Notes under the pieces: model-generated | Told to the model about the DNA's origin: nothing | Seen by the model: only the letters and a program-made list of their open reading frames with translations | Database searches by the model: none | Origin: an uncultured Alphaproteobacteria bacterium | GTDB taxonomy: Bacteria > Pseudomonadota > Alphaproteobacteria > HIMB59 > GCA-002718135 | Direction of reading: 5' to 3' | Length of the DNA stretch: 49,733 bases | NCBI GenBank assembly: GCA_902612825.1 | Contig: CACMET010000010.1 | Coordinates: 1 to 49,733, forward strand | Shown: piece after piece, positions 8,758 to 18,578 of the stretch | Layout of the letters: each line of letters starts with the position of its first letter | Numbering within the stretch: the first letter of the stretch is position 1 | Position numbers and translations under genes: made by a program

Positions 8758-10053
8758 CTAATTTTTTAACTTATTATTAATAAAATCAATTACACTACCG
8801 GATGAAATTTTTTCACTTTCATTATTTTGGCGATTTTTAATTTCTACTAAATTATCTTTTAAATCTCTTTTGCCAATAATTATTTGATATGGTGTCCCAA
8901 TTAACTCATTATCAGATAATTTTTTTCCTATACTACAGATTCTATCATCTAAAATTACTTCAATATTATTTTTCATAAAATATTCATAATATTCTGATGA
9001 TTTTGTGGCACAATCTTGATCTTCTGGCATTAAATTAACTATGGAAATCTTAAATGGAGCAACTTCTAAGGGCCACCTAATTCCTTTTTCATCATGATAA
9101 GCTTCTATAATTGCACCCACAAGTCTTGAAACACCAATGCCATATGATCCCATATGTACTGGAACATTTTTTCCACTTTTATCTTGAACAAATGCGTTTA
9201 ATTTCTCAGAATATTTTGTTCCAAAATAAAATATATGACCCACTTCAATGCCCTTAGAAATTTTTAAATCTTTATTTGAAATTGGACAATTTTTTTCATC
9301 ATGTTGATCATCAACTGCAGCATAAAATGACTGCAACTCATTTGGGTCTATAGTTTCAGGGTTTAGTGTTTCTAATTTTTTATCATAATAAAGTGTACTT
9401 TCACCAGTCTTAGCTAGTATTTGAAATTCATGACTTAAGTTACCGCCAATTGGTCCAGTTTCCGCTCTTAAGGAAATTGGCGTTAAACCCATTCTAATAA
9501 AAGTTTTTATATATGCTTTAAACATATTGTCATATGATTTTTTTGCTTCGTTTTCATCAAGATCAAATGAATAATTATCCTTCATTAAGAATTCTCTTCC
9601 TCGCATCACTCCAAACCTAGGCCTAACTTCATCTCGGAATTTCCATTGAATATGATAAAGATTTTTTGGAAGATCTTTGTAAGAATTTATATGTGCTTGA
9701 AATATATCTGTAATTAATTCTTCATTTGTTGGGCCGTAAAGCATTTCCCTTCCACTTCTATCTGTAATCCTTAACATTTCTTTTCCATAATCATCGTATC
9801 TTCCTGATTTAATCCATAAATCAGAAGATTGAATCGTAGGCATAAGAAGTTCTACTGCTCCTGCATTATTTTGTTCCTCTCTAACAATCTGTTCAATTTT
9901 TTTTAATACAAGTAGACCTAGAGGTAACCACGAATAAATACCAGCACTAGATTGTTTAATCATGCCAGCTCTTATCATTAATTTATGTGAAATTATTTCA
10001 GCATCTGATGGCGCATCTTTAATAGTAGGAAGAAAAAAGTTAGAATATTTCAT
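8758..10053 (-). CDS. proS: Prolyl-tRNA synthetase (short alphaproteobacterial form)
   Basis: ProS charges tRNA-Pro. At 431 residues it is the short bacterial form that lacks the roughly 180-residue INS editing domain between motifs 2 and 3, which is characteristic of alphaproteobacteria. Class II motifs are visible: the dimer and motif 1 region around IVREEQNNAGAVELLMP, motif 2 at FRDEVRPRFGVMRGREF, and motif 3 at GSYGIGVSRLVGAI. A C-terminal anticodon-binding domain follows from about residue 340. Clearance of Ala-tRNA-Pro would need a free-standing editing protein elsewhere; none is in this window. Its start overlaps the DUF1467 gene by 4 bases, and it abuts lolC. Confidence 0.96.
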   Translation of the reverse strand: MKYSNFFLPTIKDAPSDAEIISHKLMIRAGMIKQSSAGIYSWLPLGLLVLKKIEQIVREEQNNAGAVELLMPTIQSSDLWIKSGRYDDYGKEMLRITDRSGREMLYGPTNEELITDIFQAHINSYKDLPKNLYHIQWKFRDEVRPRFGVMRGREFLMKDNYSFDLDENEAKKSYDNMFKAYIKTFIRMGLTPISLRAETGPIGGNLSHEFQILAKTGESTLYYDKKLETLNPETIDPNELQSFYAAVDDQHDEKNCPISNKDLKISKGIEVGHIFYFGTKYSEKLNAFVQDKSGKNVPVHMGSYGIGVSRLVGAIIEAYHDEKGIRWPLEVAPFKISIVNLMPEDQDCATKSSEYYEYFMKNNIEVILDDRICSIGKKLSDNELIGTPYQIIIGKRDLKDNLVEIKNRQNNESEKISSGSVIDFINNKLKN

Positions 10054-10283
10054 TTATTAAATATATTTGATAAATCAAATCCAAATAAAATCAAAAAAAA
10101 TAAAATTAAAGCTGATATTAATGAAGTTGCTATAAATTTTATTAGAAGATATGGCTTACTTGGAGCACTTTTTGCATGTCCAGATTCTACTTTTTGGGGT
10201 ACTTTTATCTTAATAGGTAGGAGTATGAAAAATAAAATCCACCAAACAAGGATAAAAATTAGAACATGAGTAAATAGTGCCAT
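10050..10283 (-). CDS. DUF1467 family small membrane protein
   Basis: A 77-residue protein with two predicted transmembrane helices (about residues 3-25 and 47-70) joined by a basic loop. The N-terminal segment containing VWWILFFILLPI, followed by KPYLLIKFIATSLISALI, matches the DUF1467 pattern of small alphaproteobacterial proteins usually encoded beside proS or rnj. Function is unknown. It overlaps the stop of rnj by one base and the start of proS by four bases, so it is part of the same transcription unit. Family assignment rests on pattern and context. Confidence 0.8.
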   Translation of the reverse strand: MALFTHVLIFILVWWILFFILLPIKIKVPQKVESGHAKSAPSKPYLLIKFIATSLISALILFFLILFGFDLSNIFNK

Positions 10284-11956
10284 TAAGATCGTATTAAATG
10301 AACTTCAATTTCTGGTTTTTTTTGAATTGAATTTTTTATAATCTTTCTAAAACTACTTTTAACTAAGTCAGATACTATAAGATCTGATGATTTTTGATCT
10401 TTGTTAAGTTTTGTATAGTTTTCTATAAAAAGTATTTTAAAATCATTTTTAATATTTTCTTCATCTATTCCCGGCAATCCTTTTAAAGTAAGTAACATAT
10501 TTTTATTAATTGAATAGTCATCATCATTGATAATTAAAGAAATTAAAACTAGCCCCTCAAATGAATACTTCCTTCTCTCTTTAATAAAAGCAGACTCAGA
10601 GTCGTAAAGATTTTTACCCTCAACAATTAACTTTCCAGTTTCAAATTTTTCTACAATTTTAGGTTCACCTGGTGCAATTTTGAGACATTTTCCATTTTCT
10701 AAAATTTTAGTAAATGGTACTTGAGATGAGTAAGATAATTGTTTATGTGCCTCTAGATGCATCGGTTCACCATGCACAGGAATAGATAAGTAAGGTTTTG
10801 TCCAATTATACATTTGTTTTATTTCATCTGCATAACCATGACCTGAAACATGTACTAAATCATCATCAGCAGTTACTATCTCAACTCTTTGTCTAATAAG
10901 TAAGTTCTTTAAATTATTTATTGATTTTTCATTACCTGGAATATCTCTAGAGCTAAAAATTACTACATCTTCAGGCTCTAAATGTAAATGTTGATGAGAA
11001 TTATAAGCTATTCTGAAAAGCGCAGATCTTTTTTCACCCTGACTTCCAGTACAAATTATGACTAAATTTTCTCTTGGTATATAAGAGGCTTCATCTTCAC
11101 TAATAAAAATTTCATCATCTGCAACATAACCACATTTTCTTGCAACTTCGATATTTTTTTTCATACTCCTGCCAACAAGAGCGACCTTTCTTTTATTTTT
11201 TTTTGCTGCTTGAATAATATTTTTCATTCGTGCAATATTTGAAGAAAAACAGGTAACAACAATTCTATTTGAAAATCTTGAAAATATACTTGTCAGTTCA
11301 TCTCTAACATCACTTTCAGATTCTGATTTACCAGGCACATTTGCGTTAGTAGAATCACCTATTAAGGCAAGTAATCCATCATTTCCTAATTTTTCAAATT
11401 TTTCTTTTGAAAATGAGTCTCCCAAAGTAGGTGAATGATCTATTTTCCAATCAGCAGTATGAAGTAATGATCCATATGTTGTTTTAATTACAATTGCAGT
11501 TGGTTCAGGAATTGAGTGTGTAGTTGGAATAAAACTTATATCAAAATTATTGAGTATTAATTTCTTTTCTAGATTTATCTCTTCTAAAGTAAATCCTTCT
11601 ACTTTATTGAATTCTTTTAGCCTATTTTCGATTAGAAATTTTGCAAATTTACTTGCATATACTGGACATTTAATTTTATTTGCTAAGAACGCAACAGCTC
11701 CTGCATGATCTTCATGACCATGGCTGATAATAATAGCCTCGAGATTATCTTCTAAACTTTCAATATGATCAATTTTTGGTACTAATAAATCTACACCAGG
11801 AAACTTTTCATCTGCAAATGAAAGACCTAAGTCTATCATTATCCATTTTCCATCACATCCGTAAAGATAACAATTTGCACCTATTTCTCCAATACCTCCA
11901 AGAGATAAAAAGTGTAGTCCTTCATTAAAATCATTTAGTTGTAAATTATTACTCAT
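10283..11956 (-). CDS. rnj: Ribonuclease J
   Basis: This is a metallo-beta-lactamase / beta-CASP ribonuclease with 5'-3' exonuclease and endonuclease activity in mRNA decay and rRNA maturation. The 557-residue product carries the metal-binding motif HGHEDH at 79-84, the downstream His and Asp of the fold (PTTHSIPEP and LHTADWKID), the beta-CASP region around ALIGDSTNAN and TCFSSNIARM, and a late HVSGHG motif. It overlaps coaX by 8 bases upstream. The birA-coaX-rnj order after nuoN is common in alphaproteobacteria. Length and motifs are normal for the family. Confidence 0.95.
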   Translation of the reverse strand: MSNNLQLNDFNEGLHFLSLGGIGEIGANCYLYGCDGKWIMIDLGLSFADEKFPGVDLLVPKIDHIESLEDNLEAIIISHGHEDHAGAVAFLANKIKCPVYASKFAKFLIENRLKEFNKVEGFTLEEINLEKKLILNNFDISFIPTTHSIPEPTAIVIKTTYGSLLHTADWKIDHSPTLGDSFSKEKFEKLGNDGLLALIGDSTNANVPGKSESESDVRDELTSIFSRFSNRIVVTCFSSNIARMKNIIQAAKKNKRKVALVGRSMKKNIEVARKCGYVADDEIFISEDEASYIPRENLVIICTGSQGEKRSALFRIAYNSHQHLHLEPEDVVIFSSRDIPGNEKSINNLKNLLIRQRVEIVTADDDLVHVSGHGYADEIKQMYNWTKPYLSIPVHGEPMHLEAHKQLSYSSQVPFTKILENGKCLKIAPGEPKIVEKFETGKLIVEGKNLYDSESAFIKERRKYSFEGLVLISLIINDDDYSINKNMLLTLKGLPGIDEENIKNDFKILFIENYTKLNKDQKSSDLIVSDLVKSSFRKIIKNSIQKKPEIEVHLIRS

Positions 11957-12710
11957 AATAATGTTTGTTACCGATTTCTTTTATTCCTTCTAATGTCAAA
12001 TGTTCCATATATATAGGTTTATAAATAATTTTATCCCTAAATATTTTACCTAGACCACCCGTAATATAGACTTTGGGCTTAAAGTTATTCTCCTTAATAA
12101 TTTGCTTTAATATGCCATTAACTGCATGCAAATAACCAAAATAGAAACCTGATTGAATAGAAGCTGATGTATTATTATTAACAATTTTATTTGATTTTGA
12201 GATTTTTGAAGTTTTTATTAACTCAGCATTTTTTAAAAGTGTCTCCATTGAAAGATTTATACCTGGAAAAATTAATCCACCCAAATATTGATTATTTTTA
12301 ATGACATCAAAAGTAGTAGCTGTACCAAAGTCGAGAATTATACAGTCTTTGATTTTCTTACTATATACATAGGCATAGTTTGCTATTCGATCACTCCCAA
12401 TTTGATTTAGATTATAATTGATTCTATTTCTGAATGATATTTTTTTGGGATTAATTACATAAAATTTGAATTTATTTTTTTGAAAAATATTTTTAAAAAT
12501 TAAATTTAAAGAAGGTACAACAGAGGACAAGATACAAAATCTATCTTTAAGATTATTAATCAACTTTTTGTTAGATTTAAAAAATTTATTTATTTCTTTT
12601 TTTGTAATATTGATTTTTTTTTCTGTTTTTAATCTAATAATTTTAATTAATTTATTTTTTGTATAAAAACCTATAACTATATTCGTATTACCTGCATCTA
12701 TAACAATCAT
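11949..12710 (-). CDS. coaX: Type III pantothenate kinase
   Basis: CoaX phosphorylates pantothenate in the first step of coenzyme A synthesis. The 253-residue ASKHA-fold protein starts with the phosphate-binding motif MIVIDAGNTNIVIGFY, has IGSDRIANYAY before the catalytic segment IILDFGTATTFDVI (the Asp is the general base), GGLIFPGINLS, and the adenosine motif VYITGGLGK near the C-terminus. It shares one base with the end of birA and overlaps rnj by 8 bases. Type III enzymes are not feedback-inhibited by CoA. Confidence 0.94.
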   Translation of the reverse strand: MIVIDAGNTNIVIGFYTKNKLIKIIRLKTEKKINITKKEINKFFKSNKKLINNLKDRFCILSSVVPSLNLIFKNIFQKNKFKFYVINPKKISFRNRINYNLNQIGSDRIANYAYVYSKKIKDCIILDFGTATTFDVIKNNQYLGGLIFPGINLSMETLLKNAELIKTSKISKSNKIVNNNTSASIQSGFYFGYLHAVNGILKQIIKENNFKPKVYITGGLGKIFRDKIIYKPIYMEHLTLEGIKEIGNKHYYE

Positions 12711-13444
12711 TAAATTATTCTAGCATTATATATATTTTCAAAATTAATATTATTTTTTAAAGTGATTGAACCATCTGGGTTGAGATTATGAAATATTCCT
12801 TGTTTTACATTTTGTTCATCAATTTTTAAATTAATATTGCTTCCTAAATATAATAATCTACTTTTATATTCAGTCATAATTTTTTCGTGGTTATTTAGCA
12901 GTTGTTTAAAATTTTTAAAATACTCTTCCATAATTTCATATACAAAATAAAAATTGTTAATTTCTTTATTGTATTTATTAATATTAGTTGTTGGATAATT
13001 TTCAATTTTAGGAGAAGATACTATATTAACTCCAAAACCAGTATTGATATATTTATCACTTTTGATACTAAATATTTCAGAAATTATTCCAGAAATTTTT
13101 TCTTTATTAATTAAAATATCATTTGGCCATTTAATTTGAGTTTTAACATTACAAATATTTTCAATCACAGAACAGATCATATTAGTAATAAAAGCATTAT
13201 TTAAAAAATGATTCTCTATTGGCAATATATTTTTAGATAAAATAGAAATATAGACATTATTTTTTGGACTTTCCCAAGTTGTTCCTCGTCTTCCAAATCC
13301 TTTTTTTTGTTCATTTGCCATCAAACATATATCTCTATTATAAATAAGTTTTTTAACCTCTGACATTGTAGAGTCTACAGATTCAATAAAATGAAAATCA
13401 AAATTGTTTTTATCTAATAGATTTTTAATTTTATCTAATGACAT
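12710..13444 (-). CDS. birA: Biotin--[acetyl-CoA-carboxylase] ligase (monofunctional)
   Basis: This enzyme activates biotin with ATP and attaches it to the biotin carboxyl carrier protein. At 244 residues it lacks the N-terminal winged-helix DNA-binding domain of E. coli BirA, so it is probably a pure ligase and not a repressor. Visible motifs are DSTM near residue 24, the nucleotide-binding loop GFGRRGTTWESP, and the biotin site IKWPNDILIN with KISGIISE. A short C-terminal SH3-like domain follows. It lies 3 bases after nuoN and touches coaX, as in many alphaproteobacteria. Confidence 0.93.
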   Translation of the reverse strand: MSLDKIKNLLDKNNFDFHFIESVDSTMSEVKKLIYNRDICLMANEQKKGFGRRGTTWESPKNNVYISILSKNILPIENHFLNNAFITNMICSVIENICNVKTQIKWPNDILINKEKISGIISEIFSIKSDKYINTGFGVNIVSSPKIENYPTTNINKYNKEINNFYFVYEIMEEYFKNFKQLLNNHEKIMTEYKSRLLYLGSNINLKIDEQNVKQGIFHNLNPDGSITLKNNINFENIYNARII

Positions 13445-13447
13445 TAA

Positions 13448-14884
13448 TCAAATGGTCAAACTTGCTGATATATTAATCAATAAAGATGGGTAAAATATAA
13501 AACAAATAATTACAAACAAACTTAAGGACAGAATAATTTTTGATTGAAAAGAAATTTGAAAATTAATTATTCCTTCACTTTTACTTTCATCAAAATACAT
13601 TATCTTAATAATTCTTAAATAATAAAAAGCAGAAATAACACTAGCTAGGACGCCAAGAACTGAAAGCATATATAATTCTTGTTCAATTGCAGCAATGAAA
13701 ACATAAAACTTTCCAAAAAATCCTATAAAGGGTGGGATACCAGCCATAGATAGCATTATTATTGAAATAGAAAGACTAACGATTGGATTACTTTTACTTA
13801 ACCCTTTTAAATCACTTATATTAATTAAATATTCATTTTTAACTTTTAACGAAAGTAAAATAGCAAAAATAGCAACATTCATTATCATGTATGAAAACAT
13901 ATAAATTGATGCTGCTTTAATTCCATCATCATTTGCAGCAACTAAAGCTATTAAGATATAACCTATATGTCCGATAGAACTATAAGCTAATAATCTTTTA
14001 ATATTTGACTGTGCTATAGCAGCTACAGCTCCAAGAAACATTGAGGCTATTGATAAAAATAAAATTATTTGACTCCATTCTAAGTAAAAATTTCCAAATG
14101 GAACTAAGCAAAAACGATAAATTAAAGCTACTGCAGCAATCTTAGGGACAATAGCAAAAAAACCTGTAATTGAGTTTGGAGCTCCTTCATAAACATCAGG
14201 AGTCCACATATGGAAAGGTACGGCTGAAACCTTAAAAGCCAAGCCTACCATCACAAATACAAGCCCAAATATTAGACCTAAATTTAAATTATCATATTTT
14301 GATAAATAGAAACTTATATCATCAAAATTCATTGAACCAGTAAATCCATAAATTAAGGAGAAGCCGTACAAAAGTATACCAGACGATAATGCTCCTAAAA
14401 TAAAGTATTTTACTCCTGATTCAGCTGATGAGATTGAATCTCTTTTTATTGCTGCAGCAACATATAGAGATAAACTTTGTAGTTCTATTGCTAGATACAT
14501 GGACATAAGATTATTTGAAGCAATCATTAACATCATCCCAAGTGTAGAAAATAAAAATAAAACAGGAATTTCAAAATTTTTAAGCTTAATGCCTAAGAAA
14601 TAATCTTTAGAAATGATGATACTAGCTATAGATCCTAATAGGGCTAAAATTTTAAAAAAATTTATAAAAGAAGAGTGGCTAAATAAACTTTTATAATTTG
14701 CAAAATTTGATTCACTATCATAATAAACAAGCAAAATGGTTAATAATAAAACGAAGACTGCTAGATTGGAAGTTTGTCTAAATGCATTCTTTTTTAAAAA
14801 AAGCCCAAAAAGTAAGCAAACAAAAGAAGAGCATGCTAAAAAAATTTCGGGTATAAAAAAAATATTGTAAATATTATTTAGCAT
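13448..14884 (-). CDS. nuoN: NADH-quinone oxidoreductase subunit N
   Basis: This is one of the three antiporter-like proton-pumping subunits of complex I in the inner membrane. The 478 residues form about 14 predicted helices. Visible family features are ELQSLSLYVAA on the fifth helix with the conserved acidic residue, KVSAVPFHMWTPDVYEGAP on the broken helix 7 with its pumping Lys, and SNIKRLLAYSSIGHIGYILI on helix 8. The start overlaps the end of nuoM by 11 bases. It is the last of the fourteen nuo genes. Confidence 0.96.
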   Translation of the reverse strand: MLNNIYNIFFIPEIFLACSSFVCLLFGLFLKKNAFRQTSNLAVFVLLLTILLVYYDSESNFANYKSLFSHSSFINFFKILALLGSIASIIISKDYFLGIKLKNFEIPVLFLFSTLGMMLMIASNNLMSMYLAIELQSLSLYVAAAIKRDSISSAESGVKYFILGALSSGILLYGFSLIYGFTGSMNFDDISFYLSKYDNLNLGLIFGLVFVMVGLAFKVSAVPFHMWTPDVYEGAPNSITGFFAIVPKIAAVALIYRFCLVPFGNFYLEWSQIILFLSIASMFLGAVAAIAQSNIKRLLAYSSIGHIGYILIALVAANDDGIKAASIYMFSYMIMNVAIFAILLSLKVKNEYLINISDLKGLSKSNPIVSLSISIIMLSMAGIPPFIGFFGKFYVFIAAIEQELYMLSVLGVLASVISAFYYLRIIKIMYFDESKSEGIINFQISFQSKIILSLSLFVIICFIFYPSLLINISASLTI

Positions 14885-16358
14885 TGGCTATTTCATAGTT
14901 TGTTATAATAAGTTCAAGTGATAATCTCATAGGATCTAAAAATAGATTTGGAAATATACCTAGTAATATTACTGAAATTGCTAAAGGAATTAATATGATT
15001 TTCTCTCTTGTGTTTATATCTAAAATATCTGCAAGTTTATTATTAGTTATGGTGCCAAAAATAATTCTTTTATAAAGGTATAGCATGTAAACAGCGGATA
15101 ATATTATTCCAAAAGCCGCGCCAATAACAACGTAACTTGAAAATTTAAATGCGCCAACAATAACTAAAAATTCCCCAATAAAACCACTAGTTCCAGGCAA
15201 TCCAACTGATCCCAGCATAAAAATCATGAATACTGTTGCATAAAGTGGCATTCTTTGAACTAATCCTCCGTAAAATTCAATTTCTCTAGTATGCATTCGA
15301 TCATAAATAACACCAACACATAAAAATAAAGCTGCTGAAACTAGTCCATGACTAATCATTTGCATCATTGCTCCTTCTAAGCCTTGTTGATTCACTAGGA
15401 AAATTCCAATTGTTACAATTCCCATATGAGCAACAGATGAATATGCAATTAGTTTTTTAATATCAGTTTGTGCTAGCGCTACTAAGGAAGTGTATACTAT
15501 GGCAACTATACTTAATGTCATAATTAAAGGAATAAAAAACTCTGTTGCTTCTGGAAGCATGCCTAAAGAGAAACGGATAAAACCATATCCACCCATTTTT
15601 AAAAGTACTCCGGCTAAAATAACAGATCCAGCTGTTGGAGCTTCAACATGGGCATCGGGCAACCATGTATGAAACGGCCACATAGGAATTTTAACTGCAA
15701 AGGACGCAAAGAAGGCGAGCCATAGAAACAATTGAGTATTATAGGAAAAATAATTACCTTGTAAGAATTCAATACTCATTGAACTTGTATTTCTGTACAT
15801 CACAATAATAGCAATCAACATGAGTACTGATCCCAAAAGAGTGTAGAGAAAGAATTTAAAAGAAGCATAGATTCTTCTATTACCTCCCCATATACCTATG
15901 ATTAGATACATTGGTATTAATACTGCTTCAAAAAAAATATAAAATAAAAGTATGTCTATAGAAGCAAACATTCCAATCATTACAGTCTCTAAAAATAAAA
16001 AAGAAAGCATGTATTCCTTGACTCTTTTTTTTATATTATTCCAACTAGCTAAAATACAAAGTGGGGTCAAAAATGTACTTAGTAAAATCATAAAAAGTGA
16101 GATACCGTCAACTCCAACATGGTAGAAGAAATTAAAATCATCAAACCATTTAAATTTTTCTTCATATTGATAAGACGGATTGGAATAATCAAATTGTAAC
16201 CAGAGTATTAAACTTAAAATAAATGTTCCTAATGTCGCTAGTAAAGCAGCCCATTTAATATTAATTGATGTTAATTCATCTTCTTTAATAAAAAGAATAA
16301 TTAAAGCACCAATTAAAGGTAAAAAAATTATTACTGATACTAATGGCCAGTCAATCAT
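14874..16358 (-). CDS. nuoM: NADH-quinone oxidoreductase subunit M
   Basis: Antiporter-like membrane subunit of complex I, 494 residues and about 14 helices. Motifs include IFFEAVLIPMYLIIGIWGG with the conserved Glu of helix 5, AVKIPMWPFHTWLPDAHVEA carrying the helix 7 Lys, and QTDIKKLIAYSSVAHMG on helix 8. It starts directly after the nuoL stop with no gap and its last 11 bases overlap nuoN. NuoM is distinguished from NuoL and NuoN by the IPMWPFHTWLPDAHVEAP block and by gene order. Confidence 0.96.
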   Translation of the reverse strand: MIDWPLVSVIIFLPLIGALIILFIKEDELTSINIKWAALLATLGTFILSLILWLQFDYSNPSYQYEEKFKWFDDFNFFYHVGVDGISLFMILLSTFLTPLCILASWNNIKKRVKEYMLSFLFLETVMIGMFASIDILLFYIFFEAVLIPMYLIIGIWGGNRRIYASFKFFLYTLLGSVLMLIAIIVMYRNTSSMSIEFLQGNYFSYNTQLFLWLAFFASFAVKIPMWPFHTWLPDAHVEAPTAGSVILAGVLLKMGGYGFIRFSLGMLPEATEFFIPLIMTLSIVAIVYTSLVALAQTDIKKLIAYSSVAHMGIVTIGIFLVNQQGLEGAMMQMISHGLVSAALFLCVGVIYDRMHTREIEFYGGLVQRMPLYATVFMIFMLGSVGLPGTSGFIGEFLVIVGAFKFSSYVVIGAAFGIILSAVYMLYLYKRIIFGTITNNKLADILDINTREKIILIPLAISVILLGIFPNLFLDPMRLSLELIITNYEIANAK

Positions 16359-18266
16359 TTAGTAATATAAAAACCATGTTAAAATTATTACTAATCCTCC
16401 AAGCATAGCAAAAGCATAATGAAACAAATACCCTGATTGAAACAAACTTACATAAGATGAAGATTTTGAAATAATCCAGGAGACCCCGTTTGGTCCTAAA
16501 CCATCAATAGTTTTTTCATCTCCTTTTTTCCAGAAAAAGTTTGCCAATTTGAAAAAAGTTAAAACAAATACTTTATGATATAGCTCATCCACATACCATT
16601 TATTTTTAGAAAGAGAATATAAAGGATCTAAGTTATAGGAAAGATTTTTTGCTCTGTTTAAATTATTTGAATATATCAACACACAGACAAGAATTCCAAT
16701 TGCAACAGCCGATTTTGATATTAATGATTGCGTAAGAGGAAGATATTTATGAGAGCTTTCTGTTAATAATATTGCATTATCCCAAAATTCTTTTTTGTAA
16801 TATCCAATAAAATAATCAGCAAAGAATATTCCAGAAAAAATAGAACCAATTGCAAGAATAAATAATGGAACTGTCATTACTAAAGGTGATTCATGGGCGT
16901 GATCATATGTTTTATTATTTGATCTATTTTCACCATGAAATGTTAGGAATAATAATCTCCATGAATAAAAAGCAGTAAGTAAAGCAGTTAAAATACCTAC
17001 TAAATATGCAAAATATGCTATTCCATTTGAAGTATAGAAAGCATTTTCTAAAATACTTTCTTTTGAATAGTAACCAGATAGATATGGGAAACCAATAATT
17101 GCAAGAGATCCAATCCACATCATTGTAGCAGTAAAAGGTATTTTTTTGAAAAGTCCCCCCATTTTTCTCATATCCTGCTCATGATGCATTGCGTGAATTA
17201 CAGAACCTGCAGAAAGAAATAGAAGAGCTTTAAAAAAGGCATGGGTTGTTAAGTGAAATATTGATGCATTATAAGCTCCTACACCTGCTGCAAAAAACAT
17301 ATATCCTAATTGACTGCATGTTGAATATGCAATGACTCTTTTAATATCATTTTGTGTTAAGGCTATAGAGGCAGCAAAAATAGCTGTGGCCGCACCAATA
17401 AAAGTAATGAATAAATTAGTAAATGTAGCAAATTCATAAAGAGGACTCATTCTTGCAACTAAGAATACACCAGCTGTTACCATTGTTGCAGCATGTATTA
17501 GCGCAGATACAGGAGTAGGTCCCTCCATAGCATCTGGCAACCAGGTGTGTAAACCTAATTGGGCAGATTTACCCATTGCGCCTATGAATAAAAGAAAACA
17601 TAAAAAATCTAAAGTTGGAAAACTGAATGAAAGAAATTGAATTTGATGATCACTAAACTGATCCACTTGTAAAAATATACTGTCGAAACTTACCGTGCCA
17701 AAAATATAAAAAATTCCAGCAATTCCTATTGCGTATCCAAAATCTCCAACTCTGTTTACAACAAATGCTTTAATAGCAGCTTTATTTGCTGAATCTTTAT
17801 GATGCCAAAAACCAATTAATAAATATGAGGCTAGCCCAACACCTTCCCAACCAAAAAACATTTGCAGCAAGTTATTACTTGATACAAGAACAAGCATAAA
17901 AAAAGTAAATAAGCTTAGATAACCCATAAATCTTATTTTTGATGGATCATCTTCCATATAGCCTATTGAATATAAATGAACACAGGCAGAAACAGTTGTA
18001 ACCACAATGAACATCACAGCAGTTAAAGTGTCTAATCTAATTGACCAATCAACAATAAAGTTTCCAGAACTTATCCAGTTAAGGATAAAGATTATTTCAG
18101 TTTCCTTATTATCAATAAACTGAATGAATATTATCCAAGAAAATAAAGTACAAAGAAAAAGGATTGAAGTTGTTGATATTTGATAAACCCTATAGTTAAA
18201 CTGTTTACCTAGTAAAAAACAAAAAAGAAAACCAAGTAGAGGTAAAAATATAATTGAGGTTGCCAT
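16359..18266 (-). CDS. nuoL: NADH-quinone oxidoreductase subunit L
   Basis: This is the distal antiporter-like subunit of complex I, 635 residues, long enough to include the C-terminal lateral amphipathic helix that braces the membrane arm. Motifs include FFGWEGVGLASYLLIGFW (helix 5 Glu), AQLGLHTWLPDAMEGPTPVS (helix 7 Lys), and LTQNDIKRVIAYSTCSQLGY on helix 8. The stop is immediately followed by the nuoM start, and nuoK ends three bases upstream. No irregularities are visible. Confidence 0.97.
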   Translation of the reverse strand: MATSIIFLPLLGFLFCFLLGKQFNYRVYQISTTSILFLCTLFSWIIFIQFIDNKETEIIFILNWISSGNFIVDWSIRLDTLTAVMFIVVTTVSACVHLYSIGYMEDDPSKIRFMGYLSLFTFFMLVLVSSNNLLQMFFGWEGVGLASYLLIGFWHHKDSANKAAIKAFVVNRVGDFGYAIGIAGIFYIFGTVSFDSIFLQVDQFSDHQIQFLSFSFPTLDFLCFLLFIGAMGKSAQLGLHTWLPDAMEGPTPVSALIHAATMVTAGVFLVARMSPLYEFATFTNLFITFIGAATAIFAASIALTQNDIKRVIAYSTCSQLGYMFFAAGVGAYNASIFHLTTHAFFKALLFLSAGSVIHAMHHEQDMRKMGGLFKKIPFTATMMWIGSLAIIGFPYLSGYYSKESILENAFYTSNGIAYFAYLVGILTALLTAFYSWRLLFLTFHGENRSNNKTYDHAHESPLVMTVPLFILAIGSIFSGIFFADYFIGYYKKEFWDNAILLTESSHKYLPLTQSLISKSAVAIGILVCVLIYSNNLNRAKNLSYNLDPLYSLSKNKWYVDELYHKVFVLTFFKLANFFWKKGDEKTIDGLGPNGVSWIISKSSSYVSLFQSGYLFHYAFAMLGGLVIILTWFLYY

Positions 18267-18269
18267 CTA

Positions 18270-18575
18270 CTATCCCTTAAGCTGATTAATTTTATTTACT
18301 TCTATTGATCCTAGATTTCTAAAAAATACTACAAGTATGGCGAGTCCAATTGCTGCTTCAGCTGCTGCAACGGTAAGTGTAAGCATTGCGAAGATCTGCC
18401 CTGAAATATCATTAATATAAGCTGAGAAAGCAATAAAATTAATATTTACTGACAGCAAGATGAGTTCTATAGACATTAAAATTATAATTAAATTTTTCTT
18501 ATTTAAAAATATTCCTAAAACACCTAAGGTAAAAATAATTGCGCCGAGAAAAAGATAGTGTTCAAGAGTAATCAT
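18270..18575 (-). CDS. nuoK: NADH-quinone oxidoreductase subunit K
   Basis: A small three-helix membrane subunit of complex I that helps form the E-channel leading from the quinone site. It has 101 residues, the standard length. The conserved Glu residues in helix 2 ([14 protein letters not shown]) and helix 3 ([15 protein letters not shown]) are present. It lies 3 bases from both nuoJ and nuoL. Confidence 0.96.
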   Translation of the reverse strand: MITLEHYLFLGAIIFTLGVLGIFLNKKNLIIILMSIELILLSVNINFIAFSAYINDISGQIFAMLTLTVAAAEAAIGLAILVVFFRNLGSIEVNKINQLKG

Positions 18576-18578
18576 TAA